DNA of 64,000 bases from Haladaptatus pallidirubidus (GTDB lineage Archaea > Halobacteriota > Halobacteria > Halobacteriales > Haladaptataceae). Numbering within the stretch: the first letter of the stretch is position 1; every line of letters starts with the position of its first letter. The stretch lies in assembly GCF_020700235.1 (NCBI RefSeq), contig NZ_CP085301.1, positions 1,736,001 through 1,800,000 of the forward strand. The letters are read 5' to 3'. Shown piece after piece: positions 1 through 6,500 of the stretch. A program made the translations under genes and the position numbers. The notes below the pieces were generated by a model, which searched no databases, was not told the origin of the DNA, and was given only the letters and a program-made list of their open reading frames with translations.

Positions 1-289
1 CGAGTCGTCGGAAGGGGTGCGTAGAGGCGCTTTCGCGCGTCGGGAACGTACAAACGTTCCTCTACAAGTTCCTGTTGTTTGAGTTTCGTCAGTCAGCGCG
101 CGTCGTTCGGGCGGGCAGTAGCGCCTCTTTGCGCACCTGTCGCTGGGTTTGGGGCGCATTCTCCTGTAGAACCCGATAAACGAGTTTCGCACTCGGTGGC
201 AGTTCGAGAAGACGTTCGAATCGTTCCTGAGGGGTTGTGTTATTGCCGGAGCGTCCGGCAAAAGCGACTACTGGTTTTCGACATTCCAT
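1..289 (-). pseudogene. Frameshifted haloarchaeal winged-helix (MarR-like) regulator, running off the window edge
   Basis: The minus strand encodes a small helix-turn-helix protein of the kind common in haloarchaea, with a LELPPSAKLVYRVL segment followed by a recognition-helix region (TQRQVRKEALLPARTTR). The reading frame stops at 89-91. The expected continuation (KLKQQELVEERLYVPDARKR) resumes in another frame from position 86 down to the window start. Between the last good codon (98-100) and the resumed codon (84-86) there are 11 nt where 12 are expected, so one base appears to be missing. The 3' end lies outside the window. Family assignment is from remembered sequence resemblance; the frame break is seen directly. 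A sequencing error is the main alternative to true decay. Confidence 0.6.
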
Positions 290-452
290 TTCCCGCTTCG
301 AACCCGAATCAGTTATTTATTCCGGTGAATAGTATTCGCATAGAATATGCACAGAGTACAAAATATATTTAGCTATTCTCGGATTCCGCAACCACAAGAT
401 ATAAAGATACTATGACGAACGTTCATTAATAAACTACCCTCGTTGGAAAAGC
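290..452. other. Non-coding stretch between two broken genes
   Basis: About 160 nt with AT-rich patches around 305-440. I see no convincing reading frame, and no promoter that can be tied to an intact gene. Confidence 0.4.
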
Positions 453-672
453 TTGGACACGAAAGACATGACGGACCTCTATGCGGCGTGGTTAGAGGAT
501 TCTTTCGATGTTCGGCGGGCCCACGAAGGCCACGAAGCGCTAGATCTGCTCGACAACGAGGTGAGCGTCGTTCCCTTCGATCGTCGACCGGCCTTTCCGG
601 CGACGAAGTACTCGCGGAGCTCCGCAACCGCGAGCTGCGCTCCCGTGTTGTGATGGTCACCGCGGTCAAACC
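453..672 (+). pseudogene. Fragment of a HalX-type response-regulator receiver domain, frameshifted
   Basis: In one frame the segment reads DMTDLYAAWLEDSFDVRRAHEGHEALDLLDN and on to PFDRR, which matches the first half of haloarchaeal receiver domains of HalX response regulators. The match then jumps to a second frame with GLSGDEVLAELRNRELRSR followed by VVMVTAVKP, the next conserved block. The shift falls near 588-592, where about four bases (the codon after DRR plus one) seem to be missing. The N-terminal VLVVDDE strand and the C-terminal HalX helices are both absent, so this is a truncated relic rather than a gene broken only by a sequencing slip. Confidence 0.7.
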
Positions 673-780
673 AGCGGTCGCTGGCCGTGTAGTCCGAAAG
701 AAAGCCTCGTGTACCCGAGGTATCAGCGATTTGTCGGTCATGGTGTATATGCTTTGTGTTCTCGATTCACCGTGTTTCAC

Positions 781-1275
781 TCAGAATGCGTACGTGTAGA
801 CGTTCTCTGCGTACTCTTCGTCGCCCAGTTCGACCGATGCCTCGTCGGTTTTCTCGAAACCCAACCGTTTGTAAAACTCGTTGCCGATGTCGTTGTCCGC
901 GAGCACCATCGCCTTCATCCGTTTCGTGTTGAAGTCGTGGAAATCCTCGCGGAGACGCTCGTGTAGTGCGGTTCCCACGCCGTTTCCCCAGTCGTCCGGG
1001 TCTACGTAGAGTCGGAGCACGTCGCCTTCGTCTTCGTAGAACACGGCGTGACAGAATCCGATGAGTTCGTCGTCCGTGACTGCAACGAGAAACGCCGTTC
1101 CGGGCTTGTCGAGCGCATCAGAAAGCGATTCGTTCGAGTACCACGACGACACCGTTTCCGTGATGGTGTCCTCGTCCAGAATGTCGTCGTAGGCTTCGTC
1201 CCATGCACGGTGTGCGATTCGCCGAATCGCGCCGAAATCCCCCTCGTTCGCGGGTCGAATCTCCATTCCGTTCAT
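781..1275 (-). CDS. GNAT family N-acetyltransferase
   Basis: A protein of about 164 residues with the GNAT fold. The N-terminus (MEIRPANEGDFGAIRRIA) is the usual first strand and helix. The acetyl-CoA pyrophosphate loop is seen in LYVDPDDWGNGVGTALHERL, and the C-terminal NEFYKRLGFEK block is the typical strand-helix preceding the last strand. It should transfer an acetyl group from acetyl-CoA to an amine, but the substrate cannot be told from sequence. Possible starts are GTG 1281, ATG 1275 and ATG 1266; I chose 1275. It stands alone, convergent with the receiver-domain fragment. Confidence 0.85.
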   Translation of the reverse strand: MNGMEIRPANEGDFGAIRRIAHRAWDEAYDDILDEDTITETVSSWYSNESLSDALDKPGTAFLVAVTDDELIGFCHAVFYEDEGDVLRLYVDPDDWGNGVGTALHERLREDFHDFNTKRMKAMVLADNDIGNEFYKRLGFEKTDEASVELGDEEYAENVYTYAF

Positions 1276-1363
1276 CTCCACAATGGATACGCCATGCGCC
1301 GGGGTAACAGTTCTGAATCACCAACAGAGTTGGGGAAAGTAAACTCGGCTTTCAATCGGTCGC

Positions 1364-1939
1364 TCAGTTTTCGGTCGTTGGACGTTCTCCCTCGAAGACG
1401 AACTCGGTTCCCGATTCGATACCCTCTCGGTTTGCGAAGCCTTGCCGCATCTCGACCACGTATTTTGCGGGCGAATCGCTCGAATAGCGTTCGAGTTCCA
1501 AATCGCTCGCATTCGGTTGCGGGTCGGCCTGTTCGACGTTGATGACGGTTCCGTCCGCCGCGATAAAGATAATGTCGAGCGGAAGAACCGTGTTTTTCAT
1601 CCAAAACGTCTGTGGCTGGGCTTTATCGAAGACGAACACCATGCCGTGATTTTCCGGCAGCGACTCCCGGTGCATCAATCCCTGTGAGCGTTCGTCCGGC
1701 GAATTTGCCACTTCTAGCGTCACGTTCGTTCGCTCGCCGTCCGCGACGAACGCGGCGGAGACGTTCTCTTTCGCGTCGGTCATCGCTGTTGTCGATGTCC
1801 CGGCTGTCACCGACCTGTCGCCGGATTGGTTGCCAGACCGATCGTTCGACTGCATCGTCCCCTCCGAGTCGATTCCGAGGCCCATACAGCCGGAGCAGAC
1901 GACGAGACAAGCGACCAGCAGGGCGGGGGTCACGCGCAT
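1364..1939 (-). CDS. DUF192 family lipoprotein
   Basis: Predicted 191-residue exported lipoprotein. The first 18 residues form a short hydrophobic signal ending in a lipobox with Cys18 (VVCSGC). The frame remains open further upstream but only to a TTG at 2011, so the ATG at 1939 directly before the signal is preferred. The DUF192 domain occupies about residues 70-185, with the characteristic blocks SPDERSQGLMHRESLPEN, MVFVFDK, FWMKNT and LPLDIIFI. The family is small, beta-rich and of unknown biochemical role. The gene lies 68 nt downstream of a Tat-exported cupredoxin on the same strand, so both probably act outside the membrane. Confidence 0.85.
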   Translation of the reverse strand: MRVTPALLVACLVVCSGCMGLGIDSEGTMQSNDRSGNQSGDRSVTAGTSTTAMTDAKENVSAAFVADGERTNVTLEVANSPDERSQGLMHRESLPENHGMVFVFDKAQPQTFWMKNTVLPLDIIFIAADGTVINVEQADPQPNASDLELERYSSDSPAKYVVEMRQGFANREGIESGTEFVFEGERPTTEN

Positions 1940-2007
1940 ATCCGCAAGAACGCGACCAATCGACAAAAATCCGCGGTGTAGAGCGGTTCCATTCCGACGT
2001 TCGACGT

Positions 2008-2484
2008 TCAAGAATTACCGACCGACACGTCCCCGCGCATCCGCTGTGGGTGGTATTCGCAGTAGTACTGGCTCATTCGCTCGGCGGCGGTGAACGTTGC
2101 CTGGCGCGTCGCTCCCGGCGTCGACGTCGATTCCGTCGCGGTAATCTCGTTTCCGTCCGGATCCTCGATGATGAGTTCGTGTTCTTTTCCATCGACGTTC
2201 ATCCAGACGAGGGTGTACTGCTGTCCGGGTCGAAGCGAAAGCGTCGGATTTTCTTCCCCGTGTATTTGCGACGGAGCGAGTCCGTACCAATGTTCGATTT
2301 CGCCGACGAGAAGAATCGGCGTTCCTCGAACGGACTGCCCGCCGTCCGATTGTCCTCCGTCGGACGGCTCCCCACCGGTTTCCTGTCCGGTCGCAGTTCC
2401 ACCGACACCGGCCAGAACACCAACGCCGCCGAGCGTTTTGAGGGCTGTTCTCCTGTCGAATGTCGTTTCGCGCTTCTCGGTCAT
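2008..2484 (-). CDS. Tat-exported cupredoxin (plastocyanin/halocyanin-like blue copper protein)
   Basis: 158 residues. The N-terminus carries a twin-arginine signal (DRRTALKTLGGVGVLAGVGG), so it is exported folded. A low-complexity Gly/Ser/Asp linker follows. The cupredoxin domain has the N-terminal copper histidine in DGKEHEL and the C-terminal ligand loop YYCEYHPQRMRG, giving the Cys, His and Met (or similar) ligands of a type 1 site. The role would be periplasm-side electron transfer, or copper binding, at the cell surface. The loop C-x2-H-x3-M resembles archaeal plastocyanin-like proteins. The partner is unknown; the DUF192 lipoprotein follows on the same strand. Confidence 0.8.
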   Translation of the reverse strand: MTEKRETTFDRRTALKTLGGVGVLAGVGGTATGQETGGEPSDGGQSDGGQSVRGTPILLVGEIEHWYGLAPSQIHGEENPTLSLRPGQQYTLVWMNVDGKEHELIIEDPDGNEITATESTSTPGATRQATFTAAERMSQYYCEYHPQRMRGDVSVGNS

Positions 2485-2557
2485 GGAATCCCCCGGCCGT
2501 CAAACGACGAAGTGAGCAAAGAAACCTTGTGTCGCTTGGAGTCGTGTTTCGCCTGCA

Positions 2558-3037
2558 TCAAACCGACACTGCGACGACGAAACCAACGAGGAGCGACCCC
2601 GTGACGAGCAGTTGAAACACCGCCGACGCGAGCAGGCCAACGACTGCGTATGTTGCGGTTTTCGCGCCCTTTTTCGCATCTTGTGTCCGATAAAACTCGA
2701 CGGTGAAGGTAGCGAGCGCGACGCCGATTACCATTCCGACCGGCCCGGTGGCCACCAGCGCGACCACGCCGACGACACCTGCGGCGACCGCACTCCAGAG
2801 CGACCCGCCGCTCGCTTTGGCCGAAACGGCACTCGCGGTATGCTCCCCGACGAAGGCGATGGCACCCACAATCGTCGCGCCAGCGACGAACAGGAGTCCC
2901 GGTTCGGAAAACCCCGTCCCCCACCAGTAAACGTAGATTCCGCCGAGGGACAGCGGAACCGCCGGAAGAAGCGGCAGGACGCTTCCGAGGACGCCAGCGA
3001 ACAGCAGAGCGACGGCAACGAGGAAGAGCCAATCCAT
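2558..3037 (-). CDS. DUF456 family integral membrane protein
   Basis: 159 residues with four or five hydrophobic helices and little else. The order of helices, the Gly/Ala-rich central region (about residues 45-70) and the LLPLLPAVPLSLGGIYVYWWG block near residue 20 match the DUF456 family, whose function is unknown. The ATG at 3037 sits about 27 nt from a TATA-like sequence near 3061-3068 on the minus strand, consistent with a leaderless message. It is divergent from the SDR gene at 3117, with which it shares an 80-nt promoter region. Confidence 0.8.
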   Translation of the reverse strand: MDWLFLVAVALLFAGVLGSVLPLLPAVPLSLGGIYVYWWGTGFSEPGLLFVAGATIVGAIAFVGEHTASAVSAKASGGSLWSAVAAGVVGVVALVATGPVGMVIGVALATFTVEFYRTQDAKKGAKTATYAVVGLLASAVFQLLVTGSLLVGFVVAVSV

Positions 3038-3116
3038 ACGAAAATATCACACTCGCAAGCCATAACCTCACGGGTTGCCCGATAGCTTTTGAACGATAGC
3101 GTGCCGACTATCGACA

Positions 3117-3995
3117 ATGACGGTACTCGTCGCCGGTGCGACTGGATTCGTCGGACGCCATCTCGTGCCCGAACTCGTCGCGGAAGGCAACGCCGTGACT
3201 GCACTGGTTCGCGAACCCTCGTCCTACGACCCGCCGATGGGCGTCTCGGTGGTGAAAGGCGATTTGAACGACCGTGACAGTCTTGACGGAATTTTCGAGG
3301 GAATCGACGCCGCCTACTACCTCGTTCATTCCATGGGCGAGGACGGCGATTTCATGCAACGAGATCGCGGCGCGGCGAGAAATTTCGTGGATGCGGCGCG
3401 CGGAACCGGTGTTTCGCGCGTTGTCTACCTCAGCGGACTCGGCGGCGAGCGAACGACGCTTTCCGACCACCTCACATCCCGGCGAGAGGTGGAACACATC
3501 CTCGCAAACGGCGACTACGACATCACCGTTCTTCGGGCGGCCATTGTCATCGGCGAGGACAGCGTGAGCTTTCGAATCGTGCGGCAGTTGGCGGAGCGTC
3601 TACCCCTAATGATTACGCCGCAGTGGGTCAGAACGGAGTGTCAACCCATCGCCATCGACGACGTCGTCGCGTACCTCCTCGGCGTTCTCGACACGCCGGA
3701 AACGGCTGGCGAAACGTTCGAAATCGGCGGTCCGGACGTGCTGACTTACGGTGAGATGGTGCTTATGACGGGTGAAATCCTCGACAGGAAAGCGACGATG
3801 GTTCCGGTTCCCGTCCTGACGCCGAAGCTGTCGGCGTACTGGGTTGACCTCGTGACCGACGTGCCGAAGGATGTCGCCCATCCGCTCATCCTCGGCCTGA
3901 AAACGCGCACGGTGGTCGAAGACGACCGGATTCGTTCCCTCATCCCGGTCGAACTGACGCCGGTCGAGAAAGCAGTCCGACAGGCAGTCGCATGA
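3117..3995 (+). CDS. NAD(P)-binding atypical short-chain dehydrogenase/reductase
   Basis: 292 residues. The Rossmann dinucleotide motif is GATGFVGRHLV at residues 7-17, followed by a typical VVKGDLNDRDSL acidic strand and YLVHSM and VVYLSGLGG blocks. This is the NAD(P)H-binding (SDR5-like, NmrA-related) pattern seen in NDUFA9-like and YwnB-like proteins; no classical YxxxK catalytic pair is evident. The substrate cannot be assigned. The stop overlaps the start of the next membrane-protein gene by 4 nt (ATGA), so the two are translationally coupled. Confidence 0.85.
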   Translation: MTVLVAGATGFVGRHLVPELVAEGNAVTALVREPSSYDPPMGVSVVKGDLNDRDSLDGIFEGIDAAYYLVHSMGEDGDFMQRDRGAARNFVDAARGTGVSRVVYLSGLGGERTTLSDHLTSRREVEHILANGDYDITVLRAAIVIGEDSVSFRIVRQLAERLPLMITPQWVRTECQPIAIDDVVAYLLGVLDTPETAGETFEIGGPDVLTYGEMVLMTGEILDRKATMVPVPVLTPKLSAYWVDLVTDVPKDVAHPLILGLKTRTVVEDDRIRSLIPVELTPVEKAVRQAVA

Positions 3996-4717
3996 GTCGG
4001 GCGAATCCGACGAATCGGACGAGCCAAGACGAGCAGGGGCCGTACCAGTGGACGTACGAGAGCATCGTGGACGCGGTTCCGGGCGTCACGCTTCCCGACT
4101 GGCTCGCGCTGACGATTCAGTTCGTCCTCTTCGAGGGGCTACTCTTGGCCATCGCGTTGCGCTACGACCTCTGGGACGGCGTCCCCGCAGGAACCGCGGC
4201 GGTCGTCGTGGCCACTACCGGAAGCGCGCTGATGCTCGCGATCGCGCGGCGGATTCGAACGTTGTCGACGCCAGCCACGTACCGGAAACTGCTTTTCGGG
4301 TCGAGCATCGAGATCGTTCTCGGCCTGCTGTCCTACGTCGGACTGGTTACCTACCTGTTCGTCTACAATCCTCGGCAATCAGGTACGCCGCTGCTCGAAT
4401 CGATTCTCGGAACCGAGCCACCGATTCCAGCGGTGTTTCTCACCCTGCTCATCCTTTGGGACGTCTGCTACCGAATCGGAACCGCGTGGTGGGCCAGCGT
4501 CACCGGATTCTGGGTCGCTGTTCGTCGTCCGACCGACCGCGAAACTCGGAGTCAACTTCGGAAGGTCGATGCGTTGATTATCGGATTTTCACTGCTTCAA
4601 CTCGTCCTCGTCCCGTTCGTCCGGGACCACGGTTTGCTCGTCTTCGCCCTCGTCGGCCACGTCATCGCCGTCACATGCGTCTCCGGAAGCGCGATTTTCG
4701 TTCGCTCCCGTGGCTGA
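3992..4717 (+). CDS. Haloarchaeal multi-pass membrane protein of unknown function
   Basis: 241 residues. After a polar N-terminus of about 35 residues come roughly six hydrophobic segments (near 38-58, 65-85, 105-125, 140-165, 190-210, 215-235). I do not recognise a named domain. It overlaps the upstream SDR gene by 4 nt and probably shares its transcript, which suggests that the SDR protein works at, or on a component of, the membrane. Acidic and basic residues are sparse in the segments, so a channel or carrier role cannot be argued. Confidence 0.7.
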   Translation: MSRANPTNRTSQDEQGPYQWTYESIVDAVPGVTLPDWLALTIQFVLFEGLLLAIALRYDLWDGVPAGTAAVVVATTGSALMLAIARRIRTLSTPATYRKLLFGSSIEIVLGLLSYVGLVTYLFVYNPRQSGTPLLESILGTEPPIPAVFLTLLILWDVCYRIGTAWWASVTGFWVAVRRPTDRETRSQLRKVDALIIGFSLLQLVLVPFVRDHGLLVFALVGHVIAVTCVSGSAIFVRSRG

Positions 4718-4719
4718 AC

Positions 4720-4728
4720 TATTTAACC
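4720..4728 (+). promoter_or_regulatory. TATA box for the gene starting at 4751
   Basis: TATTTAACC is centred 27 nt before the ATG at 4751, the spacing of haloarchaeal leaderless promoters. It decides in favour of 4751 over the upstream in-frame ATG at 4730. Confidence 0.6.
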
Positions 4729-4750
4729 AATGACGGCATATTTCGTGAAG

Positions 4751-5140
4751 ATGGTAGACGATAGCGACCCGTCGTTTTCGATTCCGCACCGCCCGCGACG
4801 GACGTATCCGCGCGGCGGTGGCGTCCGTTACGAGGGGGAAACTATCTTTCGCCTGTCGCCCGGTTCGGACTGCTCCGAGGAGCGCCTTACCGCCCTCGTA
4901 CAGGAGACGCTGGAGTCCGACCCGTACACCTACGGCGACTGGTTCGACCTACCGGTACCGATGTATCTCGTCCGCGACCACGACCGAGATACGACGTTTC
5001 GTGTCGTCGTCAGGTACCAATCGGTTGAATTGCACGTGCTCCCGGATACGCGCTCAGCCGGTTTACTCGCCATGTATCGTCGGCTTACCGACTGCTCTGA
5101 CCTGACGTGGACGGTTTCGTGCGAATCGACGCCGACCTGA
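4751..5140 (+). CDS. Conserved haloarchaeal hypothetical protein
   Basis: 129 residues from the ATG at 4751, chosen because it lies at the predicted leaderless transcription start. The protein is soluble, with no signal or membrane segment. It has a basic N-terminal patch (HRPRRTYPRGG), then alternating strands and a helix (EERLTALVQETLES), and a C-terminal cysteine pair. I do not recognise a functional family. It is followed 46 nt later by a regulator gene with its own promoter, so it is probably monocistronic. Confidence 0.65.
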   Translation: MVDDSDPSFSIPHRPRRTYPRGGGVRYEGETIFRLSPGSDCSEERLTALVQETLESDPYTYGDWFDLPVPMYLVRDHDRDTTFRVVVRYQSVELHVLPDTRSAGLLAMYRRLTDCSDLTWTVSCESTPT

Positions 5141-5155
5141 CGAGGAGAGTGCAAG

Positions 5156-5164
5156 ATTAAATAC
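5156..5164 (+). promoter_or_regulatory. TATA box for the winged-helix gene at 5187
   Basis: ATTAAATAC is centred 27 nt before the ATG at 5187, implying a leaderless transcript. Confidence 0.6.
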
Positions 5165-5186
5165 CCTTACGCACAGATGAAAACCA

Positions 5187-5834
5187 ATGGCGCTTCACGC
5201 AGATGCCCACGATTGGACTCTCCGCACCGCCCACAATCAAGACGAGATGTGGGAGCTCGCAGACGAAGATGGCGTTCGGGAGGCACGGCTTTCGTACCCC
5301 TCAGGATGGCTCTTTCTAACCCGAGACACCGCCACCCGAGGATTGGTTCGCCTCGCCGCCGCGACGGGCGGTGAGTGGGAGGCGGAAGAACTCGCGCACG
5401 AACTCGACCAGAGCGAGGAGACCGTCGAGCAACGTTTGGATGACCTCGTCCAACTCGGGGTATTTCGGGAAGAGAACAAGGCGTACCGTCCGAATTCGGA
5501 AAGCGTCGTCGCGCAGACCGCGGAGCGTCTGCGCGTCAGCGCCGACGAACACGGAGCGGAGGACGGGTTCCGCGACATCGCCAGTCCAGAGGCGGTTCGT
5601 TTGATGCTAGACGCGTTGCTCTCGATGGATGCAGACGAAGACATTACGCAGGATGACCTCCACGAACTCGTCGGCTTGTCCAAAAAATCGGTGTGGATGC
5701 ACGTCGAACGACTCGCGAATCTCGGTATACTCGTAGAATCCGGCAATAGCTACGTTCTCGATGAGGCAAATCCGGTTTTCGGCAACGTTAAAGCGTTAAA
5801 CGCGGCCGTTATCGGCACCGCGCTCTCTCCTTAA
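5187..5834 (+). CDS. Tandem winged-helix transcriptional regulator
   Basis: 215 residues. One helix-turn-helix lies at about residues 65-105 (WEAEELAHELDQSEETVEQRLDDL, then VQLGVFREE) and a second at about 140-190 (DLHELVGLSKKSVWMHVERLANLGIL). Both have the shape of MarR/ArsR-like winged helices with the second helix pair used for DNA reading. No ligand domain is obvious. It is convergent with the PadR gene and overlaps its stop by 4 nt. Target genes are unknown. Confidence 0.75.
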   Translation: MALHADAHDWTLRTAHNQDEMWELADEDGVREARLSYPSGWLFLTRDTATRGLVRLAAATGGEWEAEELAHELDQSEETVEQRLDDLVQLGVFREENKAYRPNSESVVAQTAERLRVSADEHGAEDGFRDIASPEAVRLMLDALLSMDADEDITQDDLHELVGLSKKSVWMHVERLANLGILVESGNSYVLDEANPVFGNVKALNAAVIGTALSP

Positions 5835-6130
5835 ACGGTCTGGGTTTGAGAAACGTCTTCGCCGACGTACTGTTCTTCCCACTCCCGCCGCGCTTCGATT
5901 TCTCGCGCGCCGCGGCGAGTGAGCGTGTAATAGTTCGTTCGGCGGTCGCGCTGGCCCTTTTCCACCAGTCCTTTATCCACTAGCGAGTCGAGATTCGGGT
6001 ATAGTCGCCCGTGGTGAATCTCCTTTTCGTAGTAGGCTTCGAGTTCTTCTTTGATGGCGAGTCCGTGAGGTTCGTCTAGTCCAGCGATGACGTACAGCAG
6101 GTCTCGCTGGAAACCAGTCAGGTCGTGCAT
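5831..6130 (-). CDS. PadR family transcriptional regulator
   Basis: 99 residues from the ATG at 6130; an open frame continues upstream, but that stretch has no family resemblance. The protein is a single winged helix with the PadR signature: FQRDLLYVIAGLDEPHGLAIKEELE, then EIHHGRLYPNLDSLVDKGLVEKG and the beta-wing DRRTNYYTLTRRG. PadR proteins usually repress neighbouring genes, and the haloarchaeal members are short like this one. The long intergenic region upstream (to 6468) would hold its own operator and that of the lactate dehydrogenase gene. Confidence 0.85.
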   Translation of the reverse strand: MHDLTGFQRDLLYVIAGLDEPHGLAIKEELEAYYEKEIHHGRLYPNLDSLVDKGLVEKGQRDRRTNYYTLTRRGAREIEARREWEEQYVGEDVSQTQTV

Positions 6131-6468
6131 GGTTCTCCCTAATACTACAGATTCATGCAATAGACAAAAGAGTGATGGCCAAATCGAGGGTAACCGACCG
6201 CTTGCTTGCGGTTTGTACTCTCCCTCATCCTGTCTTCCACGTCGGTAAGAATTGTTGTATAAACGACTGTTTGCTGCTCTATCCAAACTGCGAAGATAGT
6301 TTCCCGGCCGTCACATCTCGCGAGTGAACCTCGCGAAATTTGAATTGCGTCGCCCGGTGACACCACGACTACGGCCGTCTGACGCCGATCTACCGAACAA
6401 ACCTACGAAAATTATCTGAGAAAATTCATGTTTAGTATTTTGGATATCGCGTCTCGGAATCTGCATCG
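6131..6468. other. Intergenic region between padR-like gene and the D-lactate dehydrogenase gene
   Basis: 338 nt without a convincing gene. It becomes AT-rich towards 6415-6468 and must contain the divergent promoters of the PadR gene and the dehydrogenase gene. No long inverted repeat was seen. Confidence 0.45.
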
Positions 6469-6477
6469 GATTTATGT
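6469..6477 (+). promoter_or_regulatory. TATA box for the gene at 6501
   Basis: GATTTATGT is centred 27-28 nt before the ATG at 6501. It favours 6501 over the in-frame ATG at 6474, which lies inside the box. Confidence 0.5.
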
Positions 6478-6500
6478 CGTTATGTATGTTTTTATCTAGC

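Noticed and set aside
79..372. Plus-strand frame of 97 codons at the window start
   Set aside because: Composition is unlike haloarchaeal proteins (basic, Ser/Arg-rich) and it overlaps the recognisable minus-strand winged-helix remnant.
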